From an uncultured Ruminococcus sp. (GTDB lineage Bacteria > Bacillota > Clostridia > Oscillospirales > Ruminococcaceae): DNA of 22,179 bases. Location of the stretch: contig CAMBJF010000019.1 of the NCBI GenBank assembly GCA_945867875.1, forward strand, positions 1-22,179, read 5' to 3'. Below the pieces are notes generated by a model, which worked only from the letters and a program-made list of their open reading frames with translations, searched no databases and was not told where the DNA came from. This document shows, one piece after another, positions 1 to 6,785 of the stretch; the stretch's first letter is position 1, and each line of letters opens with the position of its first letter. The position numbers were made by a program, and so were the translations under genes.

Positions 1-77
1 ATATTTTTACATACAAGTCAATAGAATATCGGCAAAATTGGCAAACTTAACAATAAATTTATGCAAAGTGATGAACA

Positions 78-1433
78 TTAAGCAGACTGTTTATCTTCGG
101 CCACCTTTTTTTCAGCTTTCCTTACGCAGTGGATACACATAGGAACTATGTAAATGCAGGCAGCGACCCAAGCGGTCTGATCTGCAAAGCATATCGCCGT
201 GAAGCCGTATGTGCCTACAAAAAATACGCTCACAGCTATTCTTGCAGCCATTTCCATAACTCCCGACAGGACAGCTCTTCCCGAATATCCAAGCCCCTGA
301 GTGGTCATTCGGCAGACATTCAGGAAACCAAGTGCCCAGTAGAAGCAGCCAAGGCAGCGGAGATATTTTGCGGAAGCATCAAGAATGGCTGTTTCGCTGC
401 TGTCGATAAAGAGCATTGAAAGAGTACGTCCGAAAAGGATAAGGATAAGTCCGGAGATGATGCCGTAGGCTACAGCAACGGCGATTCCACGCACGAGACC
501 TGCCTTTACTCTGTCAGTCTTTCCTGCACCGAGATTTTGTCCCGCAAATACGGAAACGGCGGTGGCGATTGCGTCAAAAGGACACATAGCAAACTGCTTT
601 ATCCTCATTCCTGCGGTAAAGCCAGAAACGTAAATGCTTCCGAGACTGTTATTTGCAGACTGCATCACCATACTTCCTATGGCGGTGATGGAATACTGGA
701 GACCCATAGGAATGCCCATTGTTATCATCGTTCCCAGTGCCTTTGAGCTGAGAACCCTGTCATCTTTTTCGGTGCACAGCTCGGGCTTTTTCTTTCTGAT
801 GAATACAAAACAGCATATGCCGCTGACTGCCTGAGCGGTTACAGTTGCCGCCGCAGCTCCTGCACAGCCCCATTTGAATAAAATTATGAATGCAAGGTCA
901 AGGGCGATATTCAGCACAGTTGACAGGGCAAGGAAAATAAAAGGCGTTCTGCTGTCTCCCACGGCTCGGAGCACTGCAGAAAGGTAGTTGTAGAGCAGTG
1001 AAAAGGGGATACCGAGGAAAATTATCAGCAGGTATATGTATGCATTGTCAAAAATATCATCGGGGGTTGAGAGCAGTCTCAGTATATTTGGGCACAGCAC
1101 AGCGCATATGCCTGTTATGATAACAGCTGCTGCCGCCGTGAGCACATAGCCGTGAAAAATATACGACCGCAGCTTTTTCATATCTCCCGCACCGAAAGCC
1201 TGTGCAAGGGGAATGCCGAAACCGCAGCATATTCCCATACAAAAGCCAAGCACAAGGAACTGCACGCTGCTTGATGCACCCACGGCGGCAAGCGAGTCTG
1301 CCCCGAGAATACGTCCCACAATGGCCGCATCTATAATATTGTATGTCTGCTGGAGAATATTTCCGATAAGCAGGGGGAGAGCAAATTTGAAAATAAGTGA
1401 AAGGGGCTTTCCTTCCGTCATACTTCCTGTCAT
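78..1433 (-). CDS. MATE family multidrug/metabolite exporter
   Basis: This is an inner-membrane, cation-coupled exporter of the MATE (MatE) family. At 451 residues it has the usual family length, and the sequence alternates about twelve hydrophobic segments. Family-like features visible are the N-terminal PLLIGNILQQTYNIIDAAIVGR segment in part (residues about 20-42), AVGASSSV (about 50-57) and the mid-protein repeat MGIPMGLQYS (about 238-247), which begins the second six-helix half. The ATG at 1433 is chosen because a GAGG ribosome binding site (complement of 1442-1445) sits 8 bases upstream. It is transcribed away from the next gene from a promoter at 1471-1498. No regulator is adjacent on this strand, and the substrate cannot be read from the sequence; drugs, flavins or small organic cations are all possible. 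The MATE assignment is firm. Confidence 0.93.
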   Translation of the reverse strand: MTGSMTEGKPLSLIFKFALPLLIGNILQQTYNIIDAAIVGRILGADSLAAVGASSSVQFLVLGFCMGICCGFGIPLAQAFGAGDMKKLRSYIFHGYVLTAAAAVIITGICAVLCPNILRLLSTPDDIFDNAYIYLLIIFLGIPFSLLYNYLSAVLRAVGDSRTPFIFLALSTVLNIALDLAFIILFKWGCAGAAAATVTAQAVSGICCFVFIRKKKPELCTEKDDRVLSSKALGTMITMGIPMGLQYSITAIGSMVMQSANNSLGSIYVSGFTAGMRIKQFAMCPFDAIATAVSVFAGQNLGAGKTDRVKAGLVRGIAVAVAYGIISGLILILFGRTLSMLFIDSSETAILDASAKYLRCLGCFYWALGFLNVCRMTTQGLGYSGRAVLSGVMEMAARIAVSVFFVGTYGFTAICFADQTAWVAACIYIVPMCIHCVRKAEKKVAEDKQSA

Positions 1434-1470
1434 ATTTAAAACCTCATTTCAAAAAATCATATTTATTTAA

Positions 1471-1498
1471 AGTATATACCAAAATTTTGTATTATCAA
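1471..1498 (-). promoter_or_regulatory. Promoter of the MATE exporter gene
   Basis: On the minus strand TTGATA (complement of 1493-1498) and TATACT (complement of 1471-1476) are separated by 16 bases, a sigma-A type arrangement. A TGG extension sits near the -10 element. An inverted repeat TCAAAG (1495-1500) / CTTTGA (1508-1513) overlaps the -35 box and could be a regulator site, though its short arms could also arise by chance. Confidence 0.55.
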
Positions 1499-1534
1499 AG
1501 AGAAAGTCTTTGAATTTTTCATTGCAAAACCGTC

Positions 1535-1563
1535 TTGACATTTTATGACATTTGACGTATAAT
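1535..1563 (+). promoter_or_regulatory. Promoter of the EamA-type permease gene
   Basis: A consensus TTGACA (1535-1540) and a perfect TATAAT (1558-1563) are 17 bases apart, giving a near-ideal vegetative promoter. The predicted transcription start near 1570 rules out any translation start upstream of it. The -35 to -10 interval contains a tandem 10-base repeat. Confidence 0.8.
1536..1555 (+). repeat. Tandem 10-bp repeat inside a promoter
   Basis: TGACATTTTA (1536-1545) is followed directly by TGACATTTGA (1546-1555), with nine of ten bases identical. The spacing is one helical turn and the pair lies between the -35 and -10 boxes. A protein could bind the two copies on one DNA face, but the low complexity of the region makes chance a real alternative. 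Confidence 0.5.
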
Positions 1564-1602
1564 TTAAAATGTGATTTTATGGCTGAAAGGACGCTTTTTG
1601 AA

Positions 1603-2445
1603 ATGCTTCTGATGATAATAGTTGTTGCTCTTTTTTCAATAACCTCTTTGAATGATAAATATGCTGTCAGCAAATGTAAATACACAGGCTCACAGCTTAC
1701 ATTTCTTATGGCGGCGGGCACATCTGTATTTCTGATTTTTACTCTGCCATTTTCCGACCGCACATTTACCCTTGACCCCATAAGCTTTTTGTGCATAGGG
1801 CTTATTGCACTGAGCAAATATCTTGAATTTTTTATGAGTGCAAAAATACTTCTTGAAATGTCCGTTTTTGAACTTAAAGCGTGGCTTGGCCTTACCATAT
1901 TTATCTCATATTTTTCAGATGTCCTACTATACGGCGAGAGCATCGAACTGTTAAAAATAGTGTGCATAATCGTCACCGCAGTAGGACTTGTACTAATCGC
2001 AAAGGAAGGCCGCAAGCAGGTGCATTACGGAAAAATTGCGCTTCCGCTGGTGCTCTATCTTGCGTCAAACCTTATTTACGGCTTTACTATGAAAGCGGCT
2101 GAGACCCACATTTCCTCCACAATGGCACTGCTTTTTGCACTTATCGTTCTTGCAATAGTTATGTTTCCCTCTGCGAGACCCGCTTCGATACCTAAGGAAA
2201 GCCCCGAGGGTACAAAGGGTATGCTCATAGTTTTAGGCTGCAAGTTTCCTAATGCTCTCGGACTTCTCTGCCTGAACCGAATTGCAGCTCAGAGCCTTAC
2301 AAATTACGCATTTGTTCAGCCAATGATACTTATAGTTATGTTCATTTCCGATTTCTTTACAAAGAAAGAGGAGAAAAAGCCTGTCTGCTCTATTATCGGA
2401 GGACTGCTTGTAATTTCGGGAATTTTCGGATTTCAGGCTGTGTAA
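1603..2445 (+). CDS. EamA/DMT-superfamily permease
   Basis: An integral membrane protein of about 280 residues with roughly ten hydrophobic helices, resembling the drug/metabolite transporter (EamA) superfamily. The second half ends in the common pattern of a helix, a charged loop (KKEEKKP) and a final helix (IIGGLLVISGIFGF). The cytoplasmic loop around PSARPASIPKESPEG separates the halves. The ATG at 1603 is preferred because GAAAGGA (1585-1591) lies 11 bases upstream and the first helix then starts at residue 2. An ATG at 1579 lies only about 9 bases after the predicted transcription start and has no ribosome binding site. The cargo is unknown. The gene is divergent from the MATE exporter, so the two transporters may share control elements at 1471-1563. 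Confidence 0.75.
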   Translation: MLLMIIVVALFSITSLNDKYAVSKCKYTGSQLTFLMAAGTSVFLIFTLPFSDRTFTLDPISFLCIGLIALSKYLEFFMSAKILLEMSVFELKAWLGLTIFISYFSDVLLYGESIELLKIVCIIVTAVGLVLIAKEGRKQVHYGKIALPLVLYLASNLIYGFTMKAAETHISSTMALLFALIVLAIVMFPSARPASIPKESPEGTKGMLIVLGCKFPNALGLLCLNRIAAQSLTNYAFVQPMILIVMFISDFFTKKEEKKPVCSIIGGLLVISGIFGFQAV

Positions 2446-2499
2446 AATGCGGTAGATTAGCATATGCTTACTGATTTTGAATATTTTTTTATAAACCTC

Positions 2500-2515
2500 T
2501 TGAAATGCATTTCAA
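2500..2515. promoter_or_regulatory. 16-bp perfect palindrome, candidate repressor operator
   Basis: TTGAAATGCATTTCAA equals its own reverse complement over all 16 bases. It covers the -35 box and half of the spacer of the promoter that drives the DtxR-family regulator gene. A dimeric regulator bound here would block RNA polymerase. The simplest reading is negative autoregulation by the DtxR-like protein encoded 51 bases downstream. The site does not match the classical DtxR or Fur consensus as I know them, so the binding protein is inferred from position only. Confidence 0.55.
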
Positions 2516-2528
2516 AATATGGTATAAT
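2500..2528 (+). promoter_or_regulatory. Promoter of the DtxR-GH5 unit
   Basis: TTGAAA (2500-2505), 17 bases, then TATAAT (2523-2528) preceded by TGG (2520-2522 reads TGG), an extended -10. Together with the AAGGAG ribosome binding site at 2553-2558 this supports translation starting at 2567. Confidence 0.78.
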
Positions 2529-2566
2529 TGCAGTATTGACTTTATTTAATGTTAAGGAGTGGCGTT

Positions 2567-2953
2567 ATGGCGATATATGAATCAGGCGAAGATTATCTTG
2601 AAACGATACTTCTGCTCCACGAAAAAACAGGCTTTGTGCGTTCCGTTGACATTGCCTGCGAGCTTAACTATTCCAAGCCAAGCATAAGCAGAGCCGTTAA
2701 TATTCTCAAAGAAAGCGGCTATATAACTGTGGGTGCGGGTGGTCAGATACTTCTCACCGACCTTGGAAGAGAAAAGGCTGAATCGATTTACGAAAGACAC
2801 GTTAATATCACACGCTTTTTTGAAAAGGTGCTCAATGTGAGCCACGAAAATGCAGAGCACGATGCCTGCAAGATCGAGCATATCATAAGCACCGAAAGCT
2901 ATGAGAAATTAAAGCAGTTTACTGAGGATTATGTTTCGGGAAAGGAAAACTGA
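2567..2953 (+). CDS. DtxR/MntR-family metal-dependent transcriptional repressor
   Basis: A 128-residue cytoplasmic DNA-binding protein with the two-domain DtxR/MntR layout and no C-terminal SH3-like domain. Residues 7-65 form the winged helix-turn-helix (VRSVDIACELNYSKPSISRAV is the recognition region, in part). Residues about 70-120 form the dimerisation and metal-binding helices. Candidate metal ligands are D9, E12, H78, C101, E104 and H105. The DACKIEH motif carries Cys where DtxR/IdeR have their metal-binding Cys and where MntR has Glu, so Fe(II) sensing is somewhat more likely than Mn(II). The ATG at 2567 follows AAGGAG (2553-2558); an in-frame ATG at 2549 lies upstream of that site and is rejected. 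The next gene starts 2 bases after the stop. No iron or manganese transporter gene lies beside it. Confidence 0.9.
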   Translation: MAIYESGEDYLETILLLHEKTGFVRSVDIACELNYSKPSISRAVNILKESGYITVGAGGQILLTDLGREKAESIYERHVNITRFFEKVLNVSHENAEHDACKIEHIISTESYEKLKQFTEDYVSGKEN

Positions 2954-2955
2954 CT

Positions 2956-4092
2956 GTGAAAAAGAGATTTTTAAGTATGCTCCTTTCGGCGTCTCTTGTT
3001 CTTTCGATGACCGCCTGCGGAGCAGATAATGCTGAAAGCACCGACAGCGTTCAGGAGGAAGCGGCAGGGGAGAGCGAAGCTGATATTTACGAAAAGAAGC
3101 ACGTTACCGTTGACGGCACAGCTTTCAAGATTGACGGCAAGGAGCTTTGGATAAACGGCGTCAACACTCCTTGGCAGAATTGGAACGATTTCGGCGGAAA
3201 CTTTGATGAAAGCTTTTGGGATAACCATTTTGCTGAGCTTCACGAAGCGGGAGTGAATGCTTCAAGAATATGGGTCAACTGTAACGGTATGAGCATTGTC
3301 CGTCTTAAATCCGACGGCACTGTGCAGGCTGTTGATGAGGATCACTGGACTGACCTTGACAAGCTTTTTGAACTTGCTGAGAAGCACGATATCTACATAA
3401 TGGCAACTCTTCTGTCCTTTGACCACTTTAAGGACGGCAACACGGGCAGCGACAGATTCCGCCTTATGGTGTCTGATGATACGGCTACTCAGTCCTATAT
3501 CGATTCGTATGTAATTCCATTTGTTCAGAGATACGGCAGCAGCCCCAGCCTTTGGAGCATCGACCTTATGAACGAGCCTGACTGGGTATATGAGAATGTC
3601 GAGTGCGGCAAGGTCGGATGGGACAAGCTGGGCAGTTTCTTCGCAAAGTGTTCTGCGGCTATCCATGAAAATTCCGACGAGCTTGTTACGGTAGGTCTCG
3701 GAATGGTTAAATATAATTCCGATAAATACGAGGGCAATTATGTTTCCGATGAGTTTTTGAAATCTCTCGGCGGAGAAAATGCATACCTTGATTTTTACTC
3801 CACCCATTATTATTTCTGGCAGAACTCCTATATGGGCTATCCCTTTGAGCAGTCACCCGAGTCCTTCGGACTTGACGGCACAAAGCCCTGTGTTATAGGT
3901 GAAGCGGCTGTTCTCAGCGAAAGCGGCAGAACTCCCGAGCAGGATTATGAAAATGCATACAACAACGGCTGGAACGGCGTTATGGCTTGGACATCGAACG
4001 GTGTCGACAACTGCGGCAGCCTTGACGACCTTATGCCTGCGGTCACAAAAATGCGTGATATGATAAAGGATAAGATCTTTCCTTTGGAATAA
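2956..4092 (+). CDS. GH5-like (clan A) glycoside hydrolase lipoprotein
   Basis: A predicted secreted, lipid-anchored beta-glycosidase of 378 residues. The signal peptide is residues 1-20 with a lipobox-like MTA-C ending at Cys21, followed by an acidic, Ser/Glu-rich linker to about residue 45. The (beta/alpha)8 domain starts near INGVNTPWQNW. The catalytic pair typical of family GH5 is visible: acid/base Glu207 in LMNEPDW and nucleophile Glu316 in PCVIGEA. Supporting residues are Arg104 (SRIWV), His284 (STHYY) and Trp345 (MAWTS). Likely substrates are beta-mannan or other beta-1,4-glycans, but the subfamily is not certain. The start is GTG, with AAAGGA at 2941-2946. It sits 2 bases after the DtxR-like gene and has no promoter of its own that I can see, so the two are probably co-transcribed. 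Confidence 0.85.
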   Translation: MKKRFLSMLLSASLVLSMTACGADNAESTDSVQEEAAGESEADIYEKKHVTVDGTAFKIDGKELWINGVNTPWQNWNDFGGNFDESFWDNHFAELHEAGVNASRIWVNCNGMSIVRLKSDGTVQAVDEDHWTDLDKLFELAEKHDIYIMATLLSFDHFKDGNTGSDRFRLMVSDDTATQSYIDSYVIPFVQRYGSSPSLWSIDLMNEPDWVYENVECGKVGWDKLGSFFAKCSAAIHENSDELVTVGLGMVKYNSDKYEGNYVSDEFLKSLGGENAYLDFYSTHYYFWQNSYMGYPFEQSPESFGLDGTKPCVIGEAAVLSESGRTPEQDYENAYNNGWNGVMAWTSNGVDNCGSLDDLMPAVTKMRDMIKDKIFPLE

Positions 4093-4096
4093 GATA

Positions 4097-4125
4097 TTGA
4101 CTTTATCCCGCTGATGTGGTATGAT
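4097..4125 (+). promoter_or_regulatory. Promoter of thrH
   Basis: TTGACT (4097-4102), 17 bases, then TATGAT (4120-4125) preceded by a TGG extension. It begins 5 bases after the stop codon of the GH5 gene, so thrH has its own start of transcription. No intrinsic terminator is visible between the two genes. Confidence 0.72.
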
Positions 4126-4175
4126 GTAAAAAGAAATTTTCCGTACATATGGAAAGAAAAGTGAGGAATTTTGTT

Positions 4176-4778
4176 ATGAATATAGTTTGTCTCGACCTTG
4201 AAGGCGTTCTCGTTCCCGAGATATGGATCGCATTTGCGGAAGCAAGCGGCATACCCGAGCTTAAAAAGACCACCCGTGATGAGCCTGATTACGATAAGCT
4301 TATGAAGTGGCGTATCGGCATTCTTAAGGAGCACGGTCTTGGTCTTAAGGAGATTCAGGACACTATTGCAAAGATCGACCCTATGCCAGGCGCAAAGGAG
4401 TTCCTTGACGAGCTTCGTTCTCTTACACAGGTCATCATTATCAGTGATACATTCACACAGTTTGCATCTCCTCTTATGAAGAAGCTTGGCTGGCCCACAA
4501 TTTTCTGCAACTCTCTCGAGGTTTCCGAAAACGGCGAGGTAACAGGCTTCAAGATGCGCTGCGAGCAGTCAAAGCTCACTACCGTAAAGGCTCTCCAGTC
4601 TATCGGATATGACACTATTGCCAGCGGCGACAGCTACAATGACCTCGGTATGATAAAGGCAAGCAAGGCAGGCTTCCTCTTCAAGAGTACCGACAAAATA
4701 AAGAACGATAACCCTGAGCTCCCTGCATATGAGACATATGAGGAGCTTATGGCTGCCATCAAGAAGGTTCTTGACTGA
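4176..4778 (+). CDS. thrH: Phosphoserine phosphatase / homoserine phosphotransferase (ThrH)
   Basis: A 200-residue cytoplasmic HAD-superfamily enzyme closely resembling Pseudomonas ThrH. That protein removes phosphate from phosphoserine and can transfer it to homoserine, which feeds threonine synthesis. HAD motif I is CLDLEGVLVPEIW, with nucleophile Asp7 and Glu9 in place of the usual second Asp, as is normal for ThrH. Motif II is IIISDTF, and the acidic motif near the C terminus is GDSYND. The length matches the family. The ATG at 4176 follows GTGAGGAA (4161-4168); an in-frame ATG at 4149 lacks a ribosome binding site. The neighbouring T-box-controlled ilvA uses threonine, which supports a role in the threonine/isoleucine branch, although serine synthesis remains equally possible. 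The family call is firm; the physiological reaction is inferred. Confidence 0.88.
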   Translation: MNIVCLDLEGVLVPEIWIAFAEASGIPELKKTTRDEPDYDKLMKWRIGILKEHGLGLKEIQDTIAKIDPMPGAKEFLDELRSLTQVIIISDTFTQFASPLMKKLGWPTIFCNSLEVSENGEVTGFKMRCEQSKLTTVKALQSIGYDTIASGDSYNDLGMIKASKAGFLFKSTDKIKNDNPELPAYETYEELMAAIKKVLD

Positions 4779-4795
4779 TTTTTTTAAGAAAATAC

Positions 4796-4823
4796 TTGAC
4801 AAATCAGAAAAAAGGAATATAAT
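4796..4823 (+). promoter_or_regulatory. Promoter of the ilvA T-box leader
   Basis: A perfect TTGACA (4796-4801) and a perfect TATAAT (4818-4823) with a 16-base spacer. Transcription should start near 4830, immediately ahead of the T-box leader RNA. Confidence 0.85.
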
Positions 4824-4840
4824 TAAAATATCGGATATGT

Positions 4841-5110
4841 TACAAATGCGCTGACGGGGACGGAGCGCCGAAAAAGCTTTCAGAGAGCCTGTGTATGGTG
4901 TGAACAGGCAGTTTGAACGGCATTTTCTCCCATCACCCCTGAGCTTTGCGGCTGAACGGCTTTGCCAATTAAGCAGCAGCGGGTTTCTCCCGTTACAGAG
5001 AACTGCCGTTGTTGGACGGTGGACTGAGCGGCATCGCTTTGCGGTGCAATAAGAGTGGTAACGTGGGTACATTTGTCCTCACCTCTTGAAAACAAGAGGT
5101 GAGGTTTTTT
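4841..5110 (+). promoter_or_regulatory. T-box riboswitch, isoleucine specifier (AUC), controlling ilvA
   Basis: This leader RNA senses uncharged tRNA-Ile. The kink-turn is UGAC (4852-4855) opposite UGA (4940-4942). The specifier loop lies between GGGG/CCCC (4856-4859 with 4936-4939) and GGAG/CTCC (4862-4865 with 4927-4930), and its 3' strand reads C-AUC-A with AUC at 4932-4934. The distal part has AGAGAG (4882-4887) and a GCCUGU/ACAGGC helix (4887-4892 with 4904-4909) capped by a loop containing GGUG (4897-4900). A stem-loop at 5031-5047 precedes the T-box. The tRNA-acceptor bulge is UGGUAAC (5056-5062). UGGU pairs with an ACCA acceptor end, fitting the A discriminator of tRNA-Ile. The terminator at 5077-5110 is the alternative fold. 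When tRNA-Ile is uncharged, ilvA and ridA should be transcribed. Confidence 0.93.
5077..5110 (+). terminator. T-box regulated intrinsic terminator
   Basis: A 12-bp perfect stem, CCTCACCTCTTG (5077-5088) with CAAGAGGTGAGG (5093-5104), has an AAAA loop and is followed by six T (5105-5110). Its first bases overlap the 3' partner of the T-box antiterminator (CTC 5078-5080 with GAG 5053-5055), so the two folds exclude each other. Confidence 0.93.
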
Positions 5111-5144
5111 ATTTTTCCGATAAAAAATAAAAAGGAGAATGTTT

Positions 5145-6341
5145 ATGCTTACACTTGATATGGTTTACAGTGCGTCCTACAAGTTGAGAGAGGTCATCAG
5201 AATGACCGATATTATCCCTGCTCCCAAGCTTTCAGACAAATGCAATGTATATCTTAAAACCGAGAATTTACAGGTGACGGGTTCGTTTAAAGTAAGAGGT
5301 GCTTACTACAAGATATCCCAGCTTTCCGAGGAGGAAAAGGCGAGGGGAGTTATAGCGTGCAGTGCGGGAAATCACGCACAGGGCGTTGCTCTTGCGGCTG
5401 CAAAGAACGGTATCAAGTCCCTTATCTGCCTGCCTGATGCCGCACCTATCTCAAAGATCGAAGCTACCCGTTCATACGGTGCGGATATCTGTCTTGTTGA
5501 CGGAGTTTATGATGATGCATATGCAAAGGCTATCAGCCTGAGAGATGAAAAGGGCTACACATTTATCCACCCCTTTGATGATGAATATGTCATCGCAGGA
5601 CAGGGAACTATCGGACTTGAGCTTCTTGAACAGCTCCCCACTGCCGATGCTGTGGTGGTTCCTATCGGCGGCGGCGGACTTATTTCGGGTATCGCATTCA
5701 CACTTAAAAAGCTGAAGCCCGAAATAAAGGTCTACGGCGTTCAGGCAACAGGCGCTCCCAGTATGGAGCAGTCTATCGCCCACGGCAAGATAGAGCGCCT
5801 TTCCTCTGTTTCTACCATTGCTGACGGTATCAAGGTAATGGAACCGGGAGAGCATACCTTCAAGCTTTGTCAGGAATATGTTGACGGCATCGTTACGGTA
5901 AATGATGATGAAATATCGGGAGCTATACTCGCTCTTATGGAGCAGCACAAACTTATTGCAGAGGGTGCGGGTGCTGTTCCCGTGGCGGCTGTTATGTATG
6001 ACAAGATACCCGATATCGAGGGCAAGAATGTTATATGTCTCGTTTCGGGCGGCAACATTGATGTTACTATCCTCAGCCGTGTTATTGAAAGAGGTCTTAT
6101 CAACTCCGGCAGAAACTGCCTGCTGAAAATACAGCTTATCGACAAGCCGGGTCAGCTTGAGGGCGTTGCGAAGATAATCGCAAATCTTGGCGGAAATGTC
6201 ATTTCCGTTCACCACGAGCGTGCCAGCGAGGGCGCAGACATCAATGGCTGCTACCTGAGAATTATTCTTGAAACCAGAAATCACGAGCATATTGCTCACA
6301 TCAGAAAAGCTCTTACAGATGCAGGCTTCAAGCTTGTATAA
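5145..6341 (+). CDS. ilvA: Threonine dehydratase (threonine ammonia-lyase), biosynthetic type with ACT domain
   Basis: A PLP enzyme of 398 residues that converts threonine to 2-oxobutyrate and ammonia, the first step of isoleucine synthesis. Lys49 in GSFKVRGA is the Schiff-base lysine. SAGNHAQG (73-80) and the glycine loop GGGGLISG (175-182) bind substrate and cofactor phosphate, and SGGN (301-304) is the usual late motif. An ACT regulatory domain spans about 325-398 (LLKIQLIDKPGQLEGVAKII in part), so allosteric control is expected. There is one ACT unit, not the two-part domain of E. coli IlvA. The ATG at 5145 is preferred over 5139 because AAAGGAG ends at 5137. The isoleucine T-box upstream supports a biosynthetic rather than catabolic role. 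ridA follows 24 bases downstream. Confidence 0.95.
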   Translation: MLTLDMVYSASYKLREVIRMTDIIPAPKLSDKCNVYLKTENLQVTGSFKVRGAYYKISQLSEEEKARGVIACSAGNHAQGVALAAAKNGIKSLICLPDAAPISKIEATRSYGADICLVDGVYDDAYAKAISLRDEKGYTFIHPFDDEYVIAGQGTIGLELLEQLPTADAVVVPIGGGGLISGIAFTLKKLKPEIKVYGVQATGAPSMEQSIAHGKIERLSSVSTIADGIKVMEPGEHTFKLCQEYVDGIVTVNDDEISGAILALMEQHKLIAEGAGAVPVAAVMYDKIPDIEGKNVICLVSGGNIDVTILSRVIERGLINSGRNCLLKIQLIDKPGQLEGVAKIIANLGGNVISVHHERASEGADINGCYLRIILETRNHEHIAHIRKALTDAGFKLV

Positions 6342-6365
6342 TTATAAAATTAGGAGGAATTTATT

Positions 6366-6740
6366 ATGTCAGAAAAAATTTACACAAAAAACGCTCCCGA
6401 CGCTATCGGCCCTTACTCTCAGGCTGTAAAGTGCGGAAATCTTCTTTTCACATCGGGTCAGATCGCTATCAATCCCTCAACAGGCAATGTTGACGCTCAG
6501 GGTATCGAGGCTCAGACAAGACAGATCTGCGAAAATCTCAAGGCTGTTCTTGCTGAGGCAGGCTGCACATTTGACAGCGTTGTAAAGACCACCTGCTTCC
6601 TTGACAATATGGACGATTTCGCTGCATTCAATGCTGTTTATGGCGAATATTTCACAAGCAAGCCTGCACGTTCCTGCGTTGAAGTTTCCAAGCTTCCCAA
6701 GGGCGTTCTTGCAGAGGTCGAGGTAATCGCAGAACTGTAA
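6366..6740 (+). CDS. ridA: RidA family reactive enamine/imine deaminase
   Basis: A 124-residue cytoplasmic YjgF/RidA protein, normally a homotrimer. It speeds hydrolysis of the enamine and imine intermediates that threonine and serine dehydratases release, and so protects PLP enzymes. Hallmarks are AIGPYSQAV (13-21), SGQIAI (30-35), Arg102 and Cys104 in PARSCVEV, and Glu119 in LAEVEVIA. Arg102 corresponds to the catalytic Arg of active RidA members. AGGAGG lies just upstream of the ATG. Its position behind ilvA, before a shared terminator, places it in the isoleucine T-box transcript and matches its known role of clearing 2-aminocrotonate made by IlvA. Confidence 0.95.
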   Translation: MSEKIYTKNAPDAIGPYSQAVKCGNLLFTSGQIAINPSTGNVDAQGIEAQTRQICENLKAVLAEAGCTFDSVVKTTCFLDNMDDFAAFNAVYGEYFTSKPARSCVEVSKLPKGVLAEVEVIAEL

Positions 6741-6747
6741 TTACATC

Positions 6748-6784
6748 ATCACGGGAAATGTTTCGGCGCTTCCCGTGATTTTTT
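6748..6784 (+). terminator. Intrinsic terminator of the ilvA-ridA unit
   Basis: ATCACGGGAA (6748-6757) pairs perfectly over 10 bp with TTCCCGTGAT (6770-6779) around a 12-base loop. A run of six T at 6779-6784 follows. It lies 8 bases after the ridA stop. Confidence 0.92.
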
Positions 6785-6785
6785 A

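Noticed and set aside
2459..2468. Short palindrome AGCATATGCT after the EamA gene
   Set aside because: Ten bases only, not extended by its flanks, with no T-run and no promoter overlap. It could easily be chance.
4759..4785. Possible terminator at the end of thrH (TCAAGA/TCTTGA then seven T)
   Set aside because: The stem is only 6 bp and AT-rich, with a 4-base loop. It lies partly inside the coding end and the T-run begins 4 bases after the stem. It is too weak to call, though it may give partial termination.
5472..6299. Long minus-strand open frame (275 codons) opposite ilvA
   Set aside because: The plus strand codes for an unmistakable threonine dehydratase. The antisense frame has no ribosome binding site or domain and is explained by codon bias.
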